Part shown: positions 24,192 to 32,934 of the stretch, piece by piece
Position numbering within the stretch: the first letter of the stretch is position 1
Layout: every line of letters starts with the position of its first letter
Virus record (IMG/VR): IMGVR_UViG_3300044620_001883
Coordinates: 124,001 to 188,000 of that record
Source: a virus
Reading direction: 5' to 3' (one strand)
DNA length: 64,000 bases
Translations under genes and position numbers: made by a program
The notes under the pieces: model-generated
What the model was told of the DNA's origin: nothing
The model's database searches: none
Seen by the model: only the letters and a program-made list of their open reading frames with translations

Positions 24192-25142
24192 ATGACGGAA
24201 CAAACAACGAGGTATAGACTGCTGACCTCCGTCAGAACAGCGGTCAGAGAGTACGTGGACACCAACCCGCAGTACGCGGCAGGTGGAACCTTCCACGTGA
24301 TCGGCGTCCTGTCTGTGAAGCAGGACGCTTCAGGAAACTGGAACGTGGTTAATGACAACCACGTCTCGGTTGTGGCACAAGATGGGTTTCCAGACCCAGA
24401 GGCTAGGAAGATACCTGGCCTACCACAGCACGCTGTCGTGGTGGAGTATTTGCTCCGCACGACAGGTAACCCGGTGACCGACCTGGTCGAACTGGTCTGG
24501 GAACCTGATAGCGACGCGTTGGTCAGTGCGCTACAGCGTCTGGCCATGCGGCAGGATGGCCTGCAGCGGATGCAGCTCTTCGAAACCGAAGAGCAGGACA
24601 TCAACCGCCGGTCCTTGGGTCAGGCGCGGCGGCAGCGTGAGGAGGCGCAGCGCGCGGCGGACAGGGCCGCTTGGGCGCAGGCAATGCTGGAGGCCGAGGC
24701 CCAGCGCAACAAGGCCAAGGCAGAAGCCAAGGCCTTGAAGCGCACCAAGGCCTTGGCTAAAGCTAAGGCCAAGAAGGAGGCCAAGAAGGAGGCCAAGAAG
24801 GCCAAGAAGGTCAGGAAGCAGACTGCGGTTCGTCCACCCGTGACGGATGTGTCAGTGGCCCAGGCTAAACGCGCACGCCAGCACTACGAAGCCGAGCATG
24901 GACTCGGTAGCTTCGAGCGCATCCACATCGAGGAGCAGCTCAGGTTGGAACGCGCGGCGTGGTGCCTGCCTGAGGTTCCCCTGGCACCTAGCAACTGCAA
25001 GGTGATGCGGAACTGTTGCGGTAGCATCCCCCATGGGATGTCGCGTTACCAGGTGCCCAAGTACAACCTCGAGTTCTACGAGGGGCGGTCATACCGCGAG
25101 ACCCCCAGCTACTGCTGGAGGCAGGGCCGCACCGCCCGCTAG
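24192..25142 (+). CDS. Lys/Ala-rich protein, 316 aa
   Basis: Residues 1-120 look globular. Residues about 135-235 form a very charged helix with repeated KAKAEAKALKR and EAKKEAKKAKK units, like the TolA or histone-like helices. The C-terminal 80 residues have several cysteines and aromatic residues. The start at 24192 was preferred over the TTG at 24141, which lies inside the upstream hairpin. Function unknown; nucleic-acid binding is possible from charge. Confidence 0.55.
   Translation: MTEQTTRYRLLTSVRTAVREYVDTNPQYAAGGTFHVIGVLSVKQDASGNWNVVNDNHVSVVAQDGFPDPEARKIPGLPQHAVVVEYLLRTTGNPVTDLVELVWEPDSDALVSALQRLAMRQDGLQRMQLFETEEQDINRRSLGQARRQREEAQRAADRAAWAQAMLEAEAQRNKAKAEAKALKRTKALAKAKAKKEAKKEAKKAKKVRKQTAVRPPVTDVSVAQAKRARQHYEAEHGLGSFERIHIEEQLRLERAAWCLPEVPLAPSNCKVMRNCCGSIPHGMSRYQVPKYNLEFYEGRSYRETPSYCWRQGRTAR
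24775..24811 (+). repeat. Short Lys/Ala-coding repeat
   Basis: GAAGGAGGCCAAGAAGGAGGCCAAGAAGG-type units repeated in tandem within the helical segment. Confidence 0.6.
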
Positions 25143-25247
25143 GCAGAAACACCCGCGACGAAGTGCTTGGCACTCCGTGGGACTATTTCGGGAGAATCCC
25201 TCCCACCGACGCTCTCCCGGTACATCAGGAGGGCAACCCATAAACAC

Positions 25248-25562
25248 ATGTATATGCACAAAACATTGGTCAGCGTAGGGACCCTTACGGCGTCCCTACT
25301 GACACTGGGCTTCCTGATCGGCGCGGTCAGGTTGCTCCTCATCTGGTGGGCCGTTGCCGCCAGCATTGGCCACCGTGCCGCCGCAATCCTGTTGGTCCCT
25401 GTGGGACTGATGGTTCTCGTTGGCGGCGCGATCGCGCAAATCGCGAAGCTCTGTTGGGAAGAGCTTCGCGACATCAACTGCGGCCAGGAGGCCGCGGAGC
25501 AGCGGGAGCTGCAAAACAGCAGGGATGACATTGAGTTGGCCCAAGGGAAGGAGGAGCTATGA
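25248..25562 (+). CDS. Two-pass membrane protein, 104 aa
   Basis: Hydrophobic segments at about residues 8-30 and 36-64, then a charged helical tail. ATG at 25248 is preceded by AGGAGGG, a clear ribosome site here. ATGA overlap with the next gene. Could be a lysis- or superinfection-related membrane protein; not recognised. Confidence 0.55.
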   Translation: MYMHKTLVSVGTLTASLLTLGFLIGAVRLLLIWWAVAASIGHRAAAILLVPVGLMVLVGGAIAQIAKLCWEELRDINCGQEAAEQRELQNSRDDIELAQGKEEL

Positions 25563-26125
25563 AGTTCCCCTTTTCGGATACTCCGACGTTCCGGAGTTGG
25601 GCGGGCACCCTCATCGACGGGAACTGCCTTGAGGTGACGGAGGTCTTGTCGATTTGGTCGTTTCGCGAGATCACAGATCAGCGAGAGATCCCCGGTATCG
25701 ACACGACCGGGCAGGTGACCCATGCGGTCTATTACCAAGCTCCTGGGACTTCCAGGATACTGATCGCAGTGTTTGCGATGTTGGAGGACCGTGGTGAGTA
25801 CCGCTACATCATGGGTGCTGGCGTAAACCCATCAACTGGGGAATGGCGCGGGAACCACGATCTCAGCGCTGGTGAGATCGCTAGCCTGATCCGGCAGGGG
25901 CATCTATATGCCTGTGAAAAGGTCACCGCGGAGGCGGCGGCCGAGCGGCGTCAACCCACTGCCCAAGAGCCCAACATCCAGATCCAGTTCCAGGGCTACA
26001 CCTTGGATCTGTTCATGACGGATAACGGTTCCTTGGGGCTGACGATCGAGAGGTCGCCAGCCCATGAAGATAATCCCAGCGTGGATGTTTTCATCACGCA
26101 GGACCTCAAGGTCACGCATGTGTAA
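25559..26125 (+). CDS. Hypothetical protein, 188 aa
   Basis: Mixed alpha/beta protein with no recognised motif. The ATGA start is coupled to the membrane protein gene. Last gene before a strong terminator. Confidence 0.55.
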   Translation: MKFPFSDTPTFRSWAGTLIDGNCLEVTEVLSIWSFREITDQREIPGIDTTGQVTHAVYYQAPGTSRILIAVFAMLEDRGEYRYIMGAGVNPSTGEWRGNHDLSAGEIASLIRQGHLYACEKVTAEAAAERRQPTAQEPNIQIQFQGYTLDLFMTDNGSLGLTIERSPAHEDNPSVDVFITQDLKVTHV

Positions 26126-26130
26126 GGTAA

Positions 26131-26160
26131 CCACCCGTCGTCCTTCGGGGCGGCGGGTGG
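26131..26160 (+). terminator. UUCG-loop intrinsic terminator
   Basis: A 13-bp stem (26131-26143 with 26148-26160, two G-U pairs) closed by a TTCG loop, followed by CTTTT. A 13-base sequence after it (TTTCGTTAGCTAT, 26163-26175) is identical to the one after the terminator at 6259. Confidence 0.85.
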
Positions 26161-26183
26161 CTTTTCGTTAGCTATGACGTCGC

Positions 26184-26212
26184 TTGACCTGTACAGGCTT
26201 TCGTGGTCAAAT
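26184..26212 (+). promoter_or_regulatory. Possible sigma70-type promoter
   Basis: TTGACC at 26184, a 17-base spacer and TCAAAT at 26207-26212, just after a terminator and 11 bases before the next ATG. Confidence 0.4.
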
Positions 26213-26222
26213 GTGTGTTGTC

Positions 26223-26618
26223 ATGAAGTACATCACCACACTTATCGTCCTCATTGTCTCCGCGTTGTTCCTCAACAACTGCACTACCACCCAAAGGGAT
26301 GCGTCCAAAAAGTACGCCTCCCAAATCAGCCGGGAAGTGGCCAGGTCGGCCGGTATCGCCGCCGCCGCGGTCGCAACCAACCTGATTCAACTCAAGCTCA
26401 ATGAGGCAACAGCCAAGCTGAGCGAGCAACGTGCAACTCTTGGCCCCAAGAATCCCGGTAGTGTCGTCACATTGACCAAGCTTGGCTTCCAGGAGATTGC
26501 GGTCGTGGAGGCCGAGAGGCTCCTGCGGCGCGCCGAGGTTGAGCTGGCAAAGCTCAAAGATGTTGATGCCCTGCCTGCACCTGCTGAAGCTCTTGCTCCA
26601 GTCGTGGTTACACCCTGA
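26223..26618 (+). CDS. Putative lipoprotein or exported protein, 131 aa
   Basis: N-terminus is a hydrophobic helix (residues 2-17) ending in LNNC at 17-20, a possible lipobox with unusual -1 Asn. The mature part is helical with an Ala-rich core and a Pro/Ala tail. Could be an outer-membrane spanin-type protein given the nearby lysis genes, but it is long for one. ATG at 26223 chosen over the TTG at 26184, which coincides with the promoter-like box. Confidence 0.5.
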   Translation: MKYITTLIVLIVSALFLNNCTTTQRDASKKYASQISREVARSAGIAAAAVATNLIQLKLNEATAKLSEQRATLGPKNPGSVVTLTKLGFQEIAVVEAERLLRRAEVELAKLKDVDALPAPAEALAPVVVTP

Positions 26619-26649
26619 GTCATTTTAACCCCACCACCCCGCGCACACC

Positions 26650-27075
26650 ATGCCTCCAGATCTCAAAGCCTTCCTGATCAACCTCTTCTCCAAAAACACC
26701 GGCTCGATTGCTCGTGCTGTGGCTGGCATCGTAGCCGCCGGCATTGCTGCTTTGGCTGTCAAGCTGTTCGGTTACACGCTGTCCGGTGAGGAATACCTCA
26801 AGCTCACCGGCATGGTCGCGGGTGGTGCCATGTGGTTCCTGGGCGAAGTCGTCAAGTACATCGAGAACAAGAACATCACAGCGCTGCAGGCAGCCGTGCA
26901 AACTATCGCGCCGGAAGTTCTTACCGACGGTCACATTGGTCCCGTCACTGTGGCGGCCGTGGAGCGCGCAGCTGAAACGCTCAGCGCCTTCAAGGCAGCA
27001 GGTGCCGGGGGCACGGTTGATGAACGAGCCACCGCCGCTACCGTGGTGGTAGCAATGAAACCACCTGCGTTGTGA
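26650..27075 (+). CDS. Membrane protein, possible holin, 141 aa
   Basis: Two Gly/Ala-rich hydrophobic segments at about residues 20-44 and 54-70, followed by a helical soluble part. The LQAAVQTIAPEVLTDGHIGPVTVAAV segment resembles a peptidoglycan-binding repeat (DGxxGPxTxxAV), though weakly. A holin or holin-associated role is plausible from topology and the endolysin downstream. GTGA overlap with the next gene. Confidence 0.45.
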   Translation: MPPDLKAFLINLFSKNTGSIARAVAGIVAAGIAALAVKLFGYTLSGEEYLKLTGMVAGGAMWFLGEVVKYIENKNITALQAAVQTIAPEVLTDGHIGPVTVAAVERAAETLSAFKAAGAGGTVDERATAATVVVAMKPPAL

Positions 27076-27632
27076 CGTCCAACGACCTCGATTTCCGCAC
27101 CGCACAGTCGCGTGCGAGGCAGATCCTCATGATGGATACTGACGCACGCTTCGCTGTGCTGCGGGGGCTGCGTCTCGATAACCCGAAGCTCGCAGACGTT
27201 GTCGAGGAAGAGATCCGCAAGCTGCAGCTGGTGGTGCGGGGTGGTAGGGATACGCCAGTCAATACTCACGTCACGTTGTGGAAAAAGCACTGGCGGGATA
27301 TCAAGCTGCATGCGTTCGCGCTGCGCTTCTACCAACACCAGACTTGGGAGGTGAAGGCGGGAGACATCTACTGTATTACCCGCCACGGTCCTGCGCTCTA
27401 CCAGGTGGCAGGCTTCACGGACTCGGTGATGATGCGCACACTCTACACCGACCAAGGCCCGGTGAACCCAGAGGACCCACCGAAGGACTGGGAATGGGAA
27501 GCCGAAGAATTCACCCGCGGTGGTTTTGCCGCGAGTCGAATCCACATTCCACACTGGATCTGGGACATGGTCGCGAAGGAGCACGCCATTGAGGTAGATT
27601 GGTCGCTTCTCAATCCTGAGAACAACAATTGA
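27072..27632 (+). CDS. Hypothetical protein, 186 aa
   Basis: GTG start overlapping the previous stop. Basic N-terminal half, Trp-rich C-terminal half (KDWEWEAEEF, HIPHWIWDM). No domain recognised. Confidence 0.55.
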   Translation: MTSNDLDFRTAQSRARQILMMDTDARFAVLRGLRLDNPKLADVVEEEIRKLQLVVRGGRDTPVNTHVTLWKKHWRDIKLHAFALRFYQHQTWEVKAGDIYCITRHGPALYQVAGFTDSVMMRTLYTDQGPVNPEDPPKDWEWEAEEFTRGGFAASRIHIPHWIWDMVAKEHAIEVDWSLLNPENNN

Positions 27633-27678
27633 TCGATTTTCTCATTGACGATGCACGAGGGCTGCCCAGGATGCACGC

Positions 27679-28050
27679 ATGCCCGAAACCGAAGAATCGT
27701 CCAGCTGGCCCGCCGCCGACGGCGCCACCTTCCTGCAAGCGCTCCAGAAAGCGCCATCCGCTGAAGTAAAGCGCGCCCGTGACGGAGCGGCCTGGTTCAC
27801 ACTCCACACGATCTACATCCCGCATACGCGCCTGTATTACGGGCTGACCGCAGTGTTGCGTCGCAAGCACCTGCGCTGGTACTGTCACGCGGGCCGGGTG
27901 AACCCGCGTCGTGCCAAGTATGCGATGCGTACAGCCACGCGGTACTGGAAGGCACTACGCCGTCGGCAAGTCTCCCACCCGCAGGAGACGAAACGCTTCC
28001 TTGATCTCATTCTACCCCCACGCTCCCATGCCCAAACCCCTCGAATCTGA
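27679..28050 (+). CDS. Hypothetical basic protein, 123 aa
   Basis: Arg/Lys-rich C-terminal half with a YWKALRRRQV helix; may bind nucleic acid. Its end overlaps the next gene by 23 bases. No family recognised. Confidence 0.5.
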   Translation: MPETEESSSWPAADGATFLQALQKAPSAEVKRARDGAAWFTLHTIYIPHTRLYYGLTAVLRRKHLRWYCHAGRVNPRRAKYAMRTATRYWKALRRRQVSHPQETKRFLDLILPPRSHAQTPRI

Positions 28051-28447
28051 CCACCAACGCTACCAAGTTCAGTGCTGCATCGCAGACGCTTCGGTCCACT
28101 GGGATCCTCGCTGTCAGTTTGGTGCCACAGGGCGTGCGGAGATCCGGCACGTCTTTGCCCAACCTCTGGTGTGGTTTCGCCCCGACGATGCAGGGGTCAA
28201 GCATCCAACCTGCTTCGCGATGCCGTTGGATGCGCTGCACTTCAGCCCGGCTGATGTGGCAGCCATGCCGGTGTTCTACCAGCGGTTACTTGACCCACAA
28301 CACCGGGACTGGTCGGTCTCGAAGCTGGTGGGAAAGAAACCAGACCTGATTGGATCTGTGGGTCCAGCACCGGTACCCCAAGGCAAGAAAGGTGTTGCTC
28401 GCTATGCTGGCACCTACGTGGCACCCACCGAACCTTTCCCAGTATGA
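28028..28447 (+). CDS. Hypothetical protein, 139 aa
   Basis: Starts MPKPLESDHQRYQVQ. Mixed composition with His, Cys and Pro; no motif. The start at 28028 was chosen over the upstream 27911 ATG to avoid a longer overlap. ATGA overlap with the following gene. Confidence 0.5.
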   Translation: MPKPLESDHQRYQVQCCIADASVHWDPRCQFGATGRAEIRHVFAQPLVWFRPDDAGVKHPTCFAMPLDALHFSPADVAAMPVFYQRLLDPQHRDWSVSKLVGKKPDLIGSVGPAPVPQGKKGVARYAGTYVAPTEPFPV

Positions 28448-28911
28448 CACGCGCACAATTCACCGCACAGGACTGGTCAAAATCGGAACATCCGCTTGTG
28501 CAGGAACTCTACAACCTGGGCTGGGCGTTAGCCATCAAGGTTGAGCGTGGTGACCTGCTGGCATACGCATGGCGGAACACACCGCACCGCAAAGACATCA
28601 CGCCAGAATTTGTGGGCGCCATCGACAGCCCTGGTGCGGCGCTTGACAGAATCCTCATAGCGGTACTCGAATCTGCCAAGTCTGCCGACCGGTCCGACAA
28701 TCTACGTCGCAGCATGAGCTACACCGAGGTACCACTGCACTCCTGCTGTGCATGCCGTCACATGGTGACTGCGCCTTGTCCACCAGATGAGAAGGGAATG
28801 GAAGAGTATTCCTGCCACCACCCCGCTGCTGGCAAACCCTTCCCGGTGTTGCCCGTCGGCCGTTGCCCTCATCACGAAACGAAATCTTCAACCTCTGACC
28901 ATCATGAATGA
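28444..28911 (+). CDS. Protein with Cys-rich C-terminus, 155 aa
   Basis: The N-terminal half is helical. The C-terminal half carries CCACRHM, CPP, CHH and CPHH groups, i.e. a likely zinc-binding module. The following gene encodes another small protein of related type. Function unknown. Confidence 0.55.
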   Translation: MTRAQFTAQDWSKSEHPLVQELYNLGWALAIKVERGDLLAYAWRNTPHRKDITPEFVGAIDSPGAALDRILIAVLESAKSADRSDNLRRSMSYTEVPLHSCCACRHMVTAPCPPDEKGMEEYSCHHPAAGKPFPVLPVGRCPHHETKSSTSDHHE

Positions 28912-29131
28912 TCCTGAAGCAAGACTCTTCACGTTGTTACTCCAGAAGATGGAGTACACGGCTCTGACGTCGCCGCGTTGTGACACCTGTCAGCACTGTA
29001 CTGTCGAGGATGACCAAGGCGGACTAGATCACTACTACTGTGATCTGAATCCCGCTGCGACCCTGTCAGTAGAACGCCACGGGCGCTGCAAGTACCACAC
29101 AGTCCGCGTCATCAGCATTTCCAAGCCATGA
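28904..29131 (+). CDS. Small Cys-rich protein, 75 aa
   Basis: RCDTCQHC at about 25-32 and later YYCDLN and RCKYH groups give four to five metal-ligand candidates, in the same style as the C-terminal part of the preceding protein. The two may be diverged duplicates. Overlaps both neighbours. Confidence 0.55.
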   Translation: MNDPEARLFTLLLQKMEYTALTSPRCDTCQHCTVEDDQGGLDHYYCDLNPAATLSVERHGRCKYHTVRVISISKP

Positions 29132-29358
29132 AACGCCGCTCCCTATTCTCCCTTGTCGCCAAGGCCCTCGGCTTTACGGTCGCGGCTCCGTTGCTGCCTG
29201 CTGCTCCGCTGGATAAACTCAAGCTCTACGACATAGACATTCGTACTCTCCTATGGAGGCAAGCCATGAGGGATGAGATCGCAAAATACCGTGCGGATCC
29301 CCTCGCGATCCACGCCATTCCGTTTCCTGTAACCCACGCTGAATCAAAACAACCATGA
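29128..29358 (+). CDS. Small protein with twin-arginine-like signal, 76 aa
   Basis: Starts MKRRSLFSLVAKALGFTVAA: an RRxLF twin-arginine-like motif, a hydrophobic core and APLLPAAP near residue 20-27, a plausible cleavage region. The rest is a charged helix and a short tail. Such Tat-like N-termini occur in small proteins of some environmental phages. Whether it is exported is unknown. Confidence 0.55.
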   Translation: MKRRSLFSLVAKALGFTVAAPLLPAAPLDKLKLYDIDIRTLLWRQAMRDEIAKYRADPLAIHAIPFPVTHAESKQP

Positions 29359-29561
29359 TCAACCACAGTTTCGGAGACATCGTCGAAGCAGATGTGGACT
29401 ACCTTTGGCGTGGTGATCGTGTCGTATGGCGGAAGGGTCAGCAGGGCAGGATCGTCATGGTCTTCTTGCTAACCTTCAAGGTCATTCCCGCAGGCAAGCA
29501 CCGCAGCATCGAAGTCGAGAAGAGTCACCCCCATCACCTAGTCAGAAAAGCCGAATCATGA
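29355..29561 (+). CDS. Small beta-barrel-like protein, 68 aa
   Basis: Starts MINHSFGDIVEADVDYLW. Alternating hydrophobic strands (GDRVVWRKGQQGRIVMVF) suggest an SH3/KOW-like barrel. Overlaps both neighbours by ATGA. Function unknown. Confidence 0.5.
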   Translation: MINHSFGDIVEADVDYLWRGDRVVWRKGQQGRIVMVFLLTFKVIPAGKHRSIEVEKSHPHHLVRKAES

Positions 29562-30100
29562 ACACACCCCCTCGCAGCTTAACACCATACGGGCAGCAGC
29601 TCTGGGCCGCGGCAGATCTTTGCGTCTCCGGTCCAAACCCTCAATCCGAAGATAGCGCTGAAGACTACTACAAAGCACACGCGGCTTTCAAGGATCTCTG
29701 CCGCCCCGCGCGCATGCTGGGCATGCTCAACACCTACGCGGCGCTCAACCCGCACCCTGCCGAACCGGCCATGGCCCCTGAGCAGCAAGCAAACCGCATT
29801 CAGCGCCTGGAGAAGCTGCTGCTCACGGCCTACGGCTTCCTGGATGTTCTGGATGGGCTACATGCCCCAGGCTTGAACCTTGATTTCAAGGATGTATTCA
29901 GCCCTGAAGACCAGCAACGGCTGCGGGCGCTCAAGGCTGAGGTCCACGGCATCAAACTAGCCGGCGCTGCAACGCCCGGCATGTTCGAGCGCATCAAAGC
30001 CTTCGCGGCCTCGAAAGAATACGGCGACACCAAGGTCTGCGGACTATGCGGTCACATTCACGCCCACGACACCGGCTGTGCGGGCAGCTCGAACTGCTAA
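29558..30100 (+). CDS. Protein with C-terminal zinc knuckle, 180 aa
   Basis: Mostly helical to residue 160, ending CGLCGHIHAHDTGC, a CxxC...H...C cluster likely to bind zinc. ATG at 29558 overlaps the upstream stop. No family recognised. Confidence 0.55.
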   Translation: MNTPPRSLTPYGQQLWAAADLCVSGPNPQSEDSAEDYYKAHAAFKDLCRPARMLGMLNTYAALNPHPAEPAMAPEQQANRIQRLEKLLLTAYGFLDVLDGLHAPGLNLDFKDVFSPEDQQRLRALKAEVHGIKLAGAATPGMFERIKAFAASKEYGDTKVCGLCGHIHAHDTGCAGSSNC

Positions 30101-30110
30101 CCATCCACCC

Positions 30111-30602
30111 ATGAATAAACTCATCTTCCTCGACCTCGACGGCGTGCTCCGGATTCCGGGCCGCTCACCCCAAGACAGTCTGTTCGGTCACGGCTCCCTC
30201 GCACCTGAGTGTGTCGCACGTTTCAACCGCATCCTCGACGAGACAGGCGCCGAGTTTGTTGTGATCAGCACACTGCTGCGCATACACGGTTGGCCAACGC
30301 TGTGGGCCGCCTTGGATGAAGCCGGTGTCTACATGGATGCCGCGTGCGCCGAGCCATTCCCCATCACAGGTGTACGCTCCAAGAATATCGAAGACTGGTT
30401 GCGCGTACATCCGGCCTGCGATTGGTGCGTCATCGACGACGAACTTCGCCACTACGAAGACTGGCTTGCCTCCGATGAGATGCGGCATGTCTTCGTCCCT
30501 TCCACACGCCACGGCCTTCAAGACAGTACAACCACGAACATCATCAATCACCTCAACAACATCACCACCCATGAAAACAGCATCCCCGATGACACCCTCT
30601 GA
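30111..30602 (+). CDS. HAD-family hydrolase-like protein, 163 aa
   Basis: Residues 4-13 are LIFLDLDGVL with the DxD nucleophile pair D8/D10. FVVISTLLR follows at mid-length, and a CVIDDEL segment supplies acidic motif IV. This matches small phage HAD domains resembling the HAD module of RNA-repair proteins. Substrate unknown, possibly a nucleic-acid end or nucleotide phosphate. Separate from the HAD domain fused to beta'. It overlaps the next gene by 32 bases. Confidence 0.65.
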   Translation: MNKLIFLDLDGVLRIPGRSPQDSLFGHGSLAPECVARFNRILDETGAEFVVISTLLRIHGWPTLWAALDEAGVYMDAACAEPFPITGVRSKNIEDWLRVHPACDWCVIDDELRHYEDWLASDEMRHVFVPSTRHGLQDSTTTNIINHLNNITTHENSIPDDTL

Positions 30603-31860
30603 TCCAACCTGCATGCAGCCAGCACATGCAACCGGTACGGAGGCGGAAGTGTGCGCCGACATTGCGGCCCGCCAGCAAATCGGAATCGCCAAGTACAAGA
30701 CGACTGTTCAAGACAACCCACTGTCGTTGCGTGAGTGGCTCCAGCACGCCTACGAGGAAACGTTGGATCAAGCGATCTACCTCAAGCGAGCAATCTCAGA
30801 GGTGGCAACCACCGAAAGCAAGAGTGCGACACAAACATCGCAGCTCCGAGCAGAGGTACTGTCGCGTCGCATGGATCACTTCCGCAGGACCACAGGACAG
30901 GAACCGACGCATGCGATTCTCACCACCAACGCAAGTCTCTACAGCATGGCAGAGTTCGAACACTACATGCAGCTCGCACCGCATCTGTACTGGTGCAACC
31001 CAAAGACCACATGGTATGACCTGCCAAAAGTTTCAGGGGTAGACATGGGTGGGTTCTACCTGGCCCACCGTCAGGCGAACAACGCCTGGATCGTGGTGCA
31101 GCCCAAGTCCGACGCGCACGCCGAATGGGAACACCTTTGGTTGTGGGCCTGGACGTGCGCCAATGAGGACCCTGAGATTGCACGGCGTATCTGTCGGGAG
31201 GCTGAGGAGCGGGAAGCCCAGCGCCCTGCCCCGCCTCCGCCCTCCTGGTTGTACAGTGCCACGGCTGCCGGGCTGCATCCTATACAGGACAGATACCGTG
31301 AGGGGCAGGTCATGGGTGAGCTTAACGACATTGTGAACAAGTTCGTCCAGACAGTCACGGATTGGTGCACTGTGATCCCAGAGGCGCAGCATCTCAAAAG
31401 ACCTGAGAACAGCGCGCCTCTAATTCGCTGGCTTGCGGCCCGGTTAGCACCGCATGCACAGGTTGAGTACTTGAAGGAGCCGTTCCCGGAACTTGGCAAG
31501 GATGCGCAGCCTCCCCGCGCCAGAACGCAGCTCGGTACTGCCGCTCGTGTGGCAAAGCCCCAGCGAAACATGATTGCCTTCCTCGCGCTATCGGTTGGAG
31601 ACCTGACGCCAGAAAACGTACGCCAGACTCTGGTCAACGCGATCAAGGCTCCGCCGTTACTAGCTGAAAACACGGAGATTCGTATGCCGCACCAGCTCTG
31701 GGAGTGGTTGCGCGTTCAATCATTGAGCAAGCTCCGTGATGTCTTTGGTGGGGACTTCTCTGCCGCTGTCTTTAACGACTACAAACCACAGCTGCTGTTC
31801 GGTTACAAGATCCAAGACTGGAGTGCAGACGGTCGTGTGGAGTTCTACGAAAAAGTTTAA
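30571..31860 (+). CDS. Protein with MazG-like helical N-terminal module, 429 aa
   Basis: Residues 28-75 have R...G..KY...NPLSLREWLQHAYEETLDQAIYLKRA, the KY..W..HAYEE..D...YL pattern seen in short all-helical phage proteins related to nucleotide pyrophosphohydrolases. The rest (about 85-429) is unfamiliar, with a Pro/Trp-rich segment and helices; it may be a fusion. ATG at 30571 was chosen as the first start after the upstream overlap. Confidence 0.5.
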   Translation: MKTASPMTPSDPTCMQPAHATGTEAEVCADIAARQQIGIAKYKTTVQDNPLSLREWLQHAYEETLDQAIYLKRAISEVATTESKSATQTSQLRAEVLSRRMDHFRRTTGQEPTHAILTTNASLYSMAEFEHYMQLAPHLYWCNPKTTWYDLPKVSGVDMGGFYLAHRQANNAWIVVQPKSDAHAEWEHLWLWAWTCANEDPEIARRICREAEEREAQRPAPPPPSWLYSATAAGLHPIQDRYREGQVMGELNDIVNKFVQTVTDWCTVIPEAQHLKRPENSAPLIRWLAARLAPHAQVEYLKEPFPELGKDAQPPRARTQLGTAARVAKPQRNMIAFLALSVGDLTPENVRQTLVNAIKAPPLLAENTEIRMPHQLWEWLRVQSLSKLRDVFGGDFSAAVFNDYKPQLLFGYKIQDWSADGRVEFYEKV

Positions 31861-31877
31861 CCCCTACCCCACACACC

Positions 31878-32063
31878 ATGATCAACCGTGAATTCATTGC
31901 CCGAGAACTCTACACCGCTTACTGCGCTGCAGTAGGTGGCAAAGCCTTCAATGGAGATCCCCTCCCCCGTTGGGAAGACTTCTCCTTCGACCTGACCAAA
32001 ACTAAACAAGTACAGGGTTGGCTCGCTGCTGCGGACCGCGCCTTGGAACTGCTGAACAAATAA
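31878..32063 (+). CDS. Small conserved-type phage protein, 61 aa
   Basis: Contains AYCAAVGGKAFNGDPLPRW, which resembles a short sequence seen in small phage proteins near lysis or metabolism genes. Function unknown. The upstream leader is C-rich and without a purine-rich ribosome site. Confidence 0.55.
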   Translation: MINREFIARELYTAYCAAVGGKAFNGDPLPRWEDFSFDLTKTKQVQGWLAAADRALELLNK

Positions 32064-32073
32064 ACATACAACC

Positions 32074-32934
32074 ATGCCCACTACCTCTACATTCCCAGAC
32101 CTCCTGCCCGGCCAAGCTTCCATGGCAGATCCTACAGCTGTCCGGTACCTCCAGACGGCGCTTAACAGCCAAGGCTATCCGGTGCCCGTCAACGGCAAGT
32201 ACGACAAAGCCACCATCGCCGCTGTCTTCAACTTCCAGGGTGTCCGGCTAGACCGTAAAGGTCGTCACCTCAAAGCTGACGGCTGGGTTGGTCCTGCCAC
32301 TTGGTGGGCCATTCAGAATCCGTCAGGCGCGTCCCAGAAGTCCAACCTCGAGGGCGACACCCGCAAGGGGTTGTCTGCTGAACGCCGCGCAATCATCAAA
32401 GCTTTCCTGAAGGACCACACAGCCGGGGTGCGGGAGATCCCTGATGGTGCCAACTACGGTGACGGTGTGACCCGCTACCTGACTGTCATCGGTCCTGCGT
32501 ACTGGTGCTGCTACGCTGTCAGCACATGGCACAAAGATGCAGTGGGCACCTGGCCCTTCGGGGAACGCTTCGGGTTAGTGGCCGGGATCTGGAATGAAGC
32601 CAAAGAGCGCGGACGCGCGATCCTGAAGGAGGACACCAGCACGGCTGTCCCGGGCGATGCGTTCGTGATGCTGTACCGGAATGCCAAAGGCAGACTCACA
32701 GGCCTGGGTCACATCGGGCTTGTCCTGACTGCCAGCCAAGACGGGGAGTCCTTCAATACCGGCGAAGGTAATGCCGGCAATCGCGTGAAGATCAGCCGGC
32801 GTGAGACTGACCAGGACACGCTGGTCGGTTACATTGACTTCTTCGGGGACCGGGCTGCTGTCCTTCCCAAGTTCGAACGTGGGCTGTTGTCCAAGTCGGA
32901 AGCGGCGGATTCGTCACTAGCTGGCACACGCTGA
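32074..32934 (+). CDS. Endolysin: peptidoglycan-binding domain plus CHAP-like peptidase, 286 aa
   Basis: Residues 20-82: a PG_binding_1 module, with RYLQTALNSQGYPVPVNGKY and DGWVGPATWWAIQ. Residues about 105-245: a cysteine-peptidase/amidase domain with catalytic-type Cys at 145 (WCCYAVSTW), His213 in GHIGLV and an acidic residue in NTGEGN (E231). This fits CHAP/NlpC-P60 endolysins cutting peptide cross-links of peptidoglycan. No signal peptide, so release needs a holin. The tail after residue 250 is Ser/Ala-rich. Confidence 0.85.
   Translation: MPTTSTFPDLLPGQASMADPTAVRYLQTALNSQGYPVPVNGKYDKATIAAVFNFQGVRLDRKGRHLKADGWVGPATWWAIQNPSGASQKSNLEGDTRKGLSAERRAIIKAFLKDHTAGVREIPDGANYGDGVTRYLTVIGPAYWCCYAVSTWHKDAVGTWPFGERFGLVAGIWNEAKERGRAILKEDTSTAVPGDAFVMLYRNAKGRLTGLGHIGLVLTASQDGESFNTGEGNAGNRVKISRRETDQDTLVGYIDFFGDRAAVLPKFERGLLSKSEAADSSLAGTR

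Noticed and set aside
26650-27075. Peptidoglycan-binding repeat in the membrane protein
   Set aside because: Only a loose DGxxGPxT match; kept as a remark, not a domain call.
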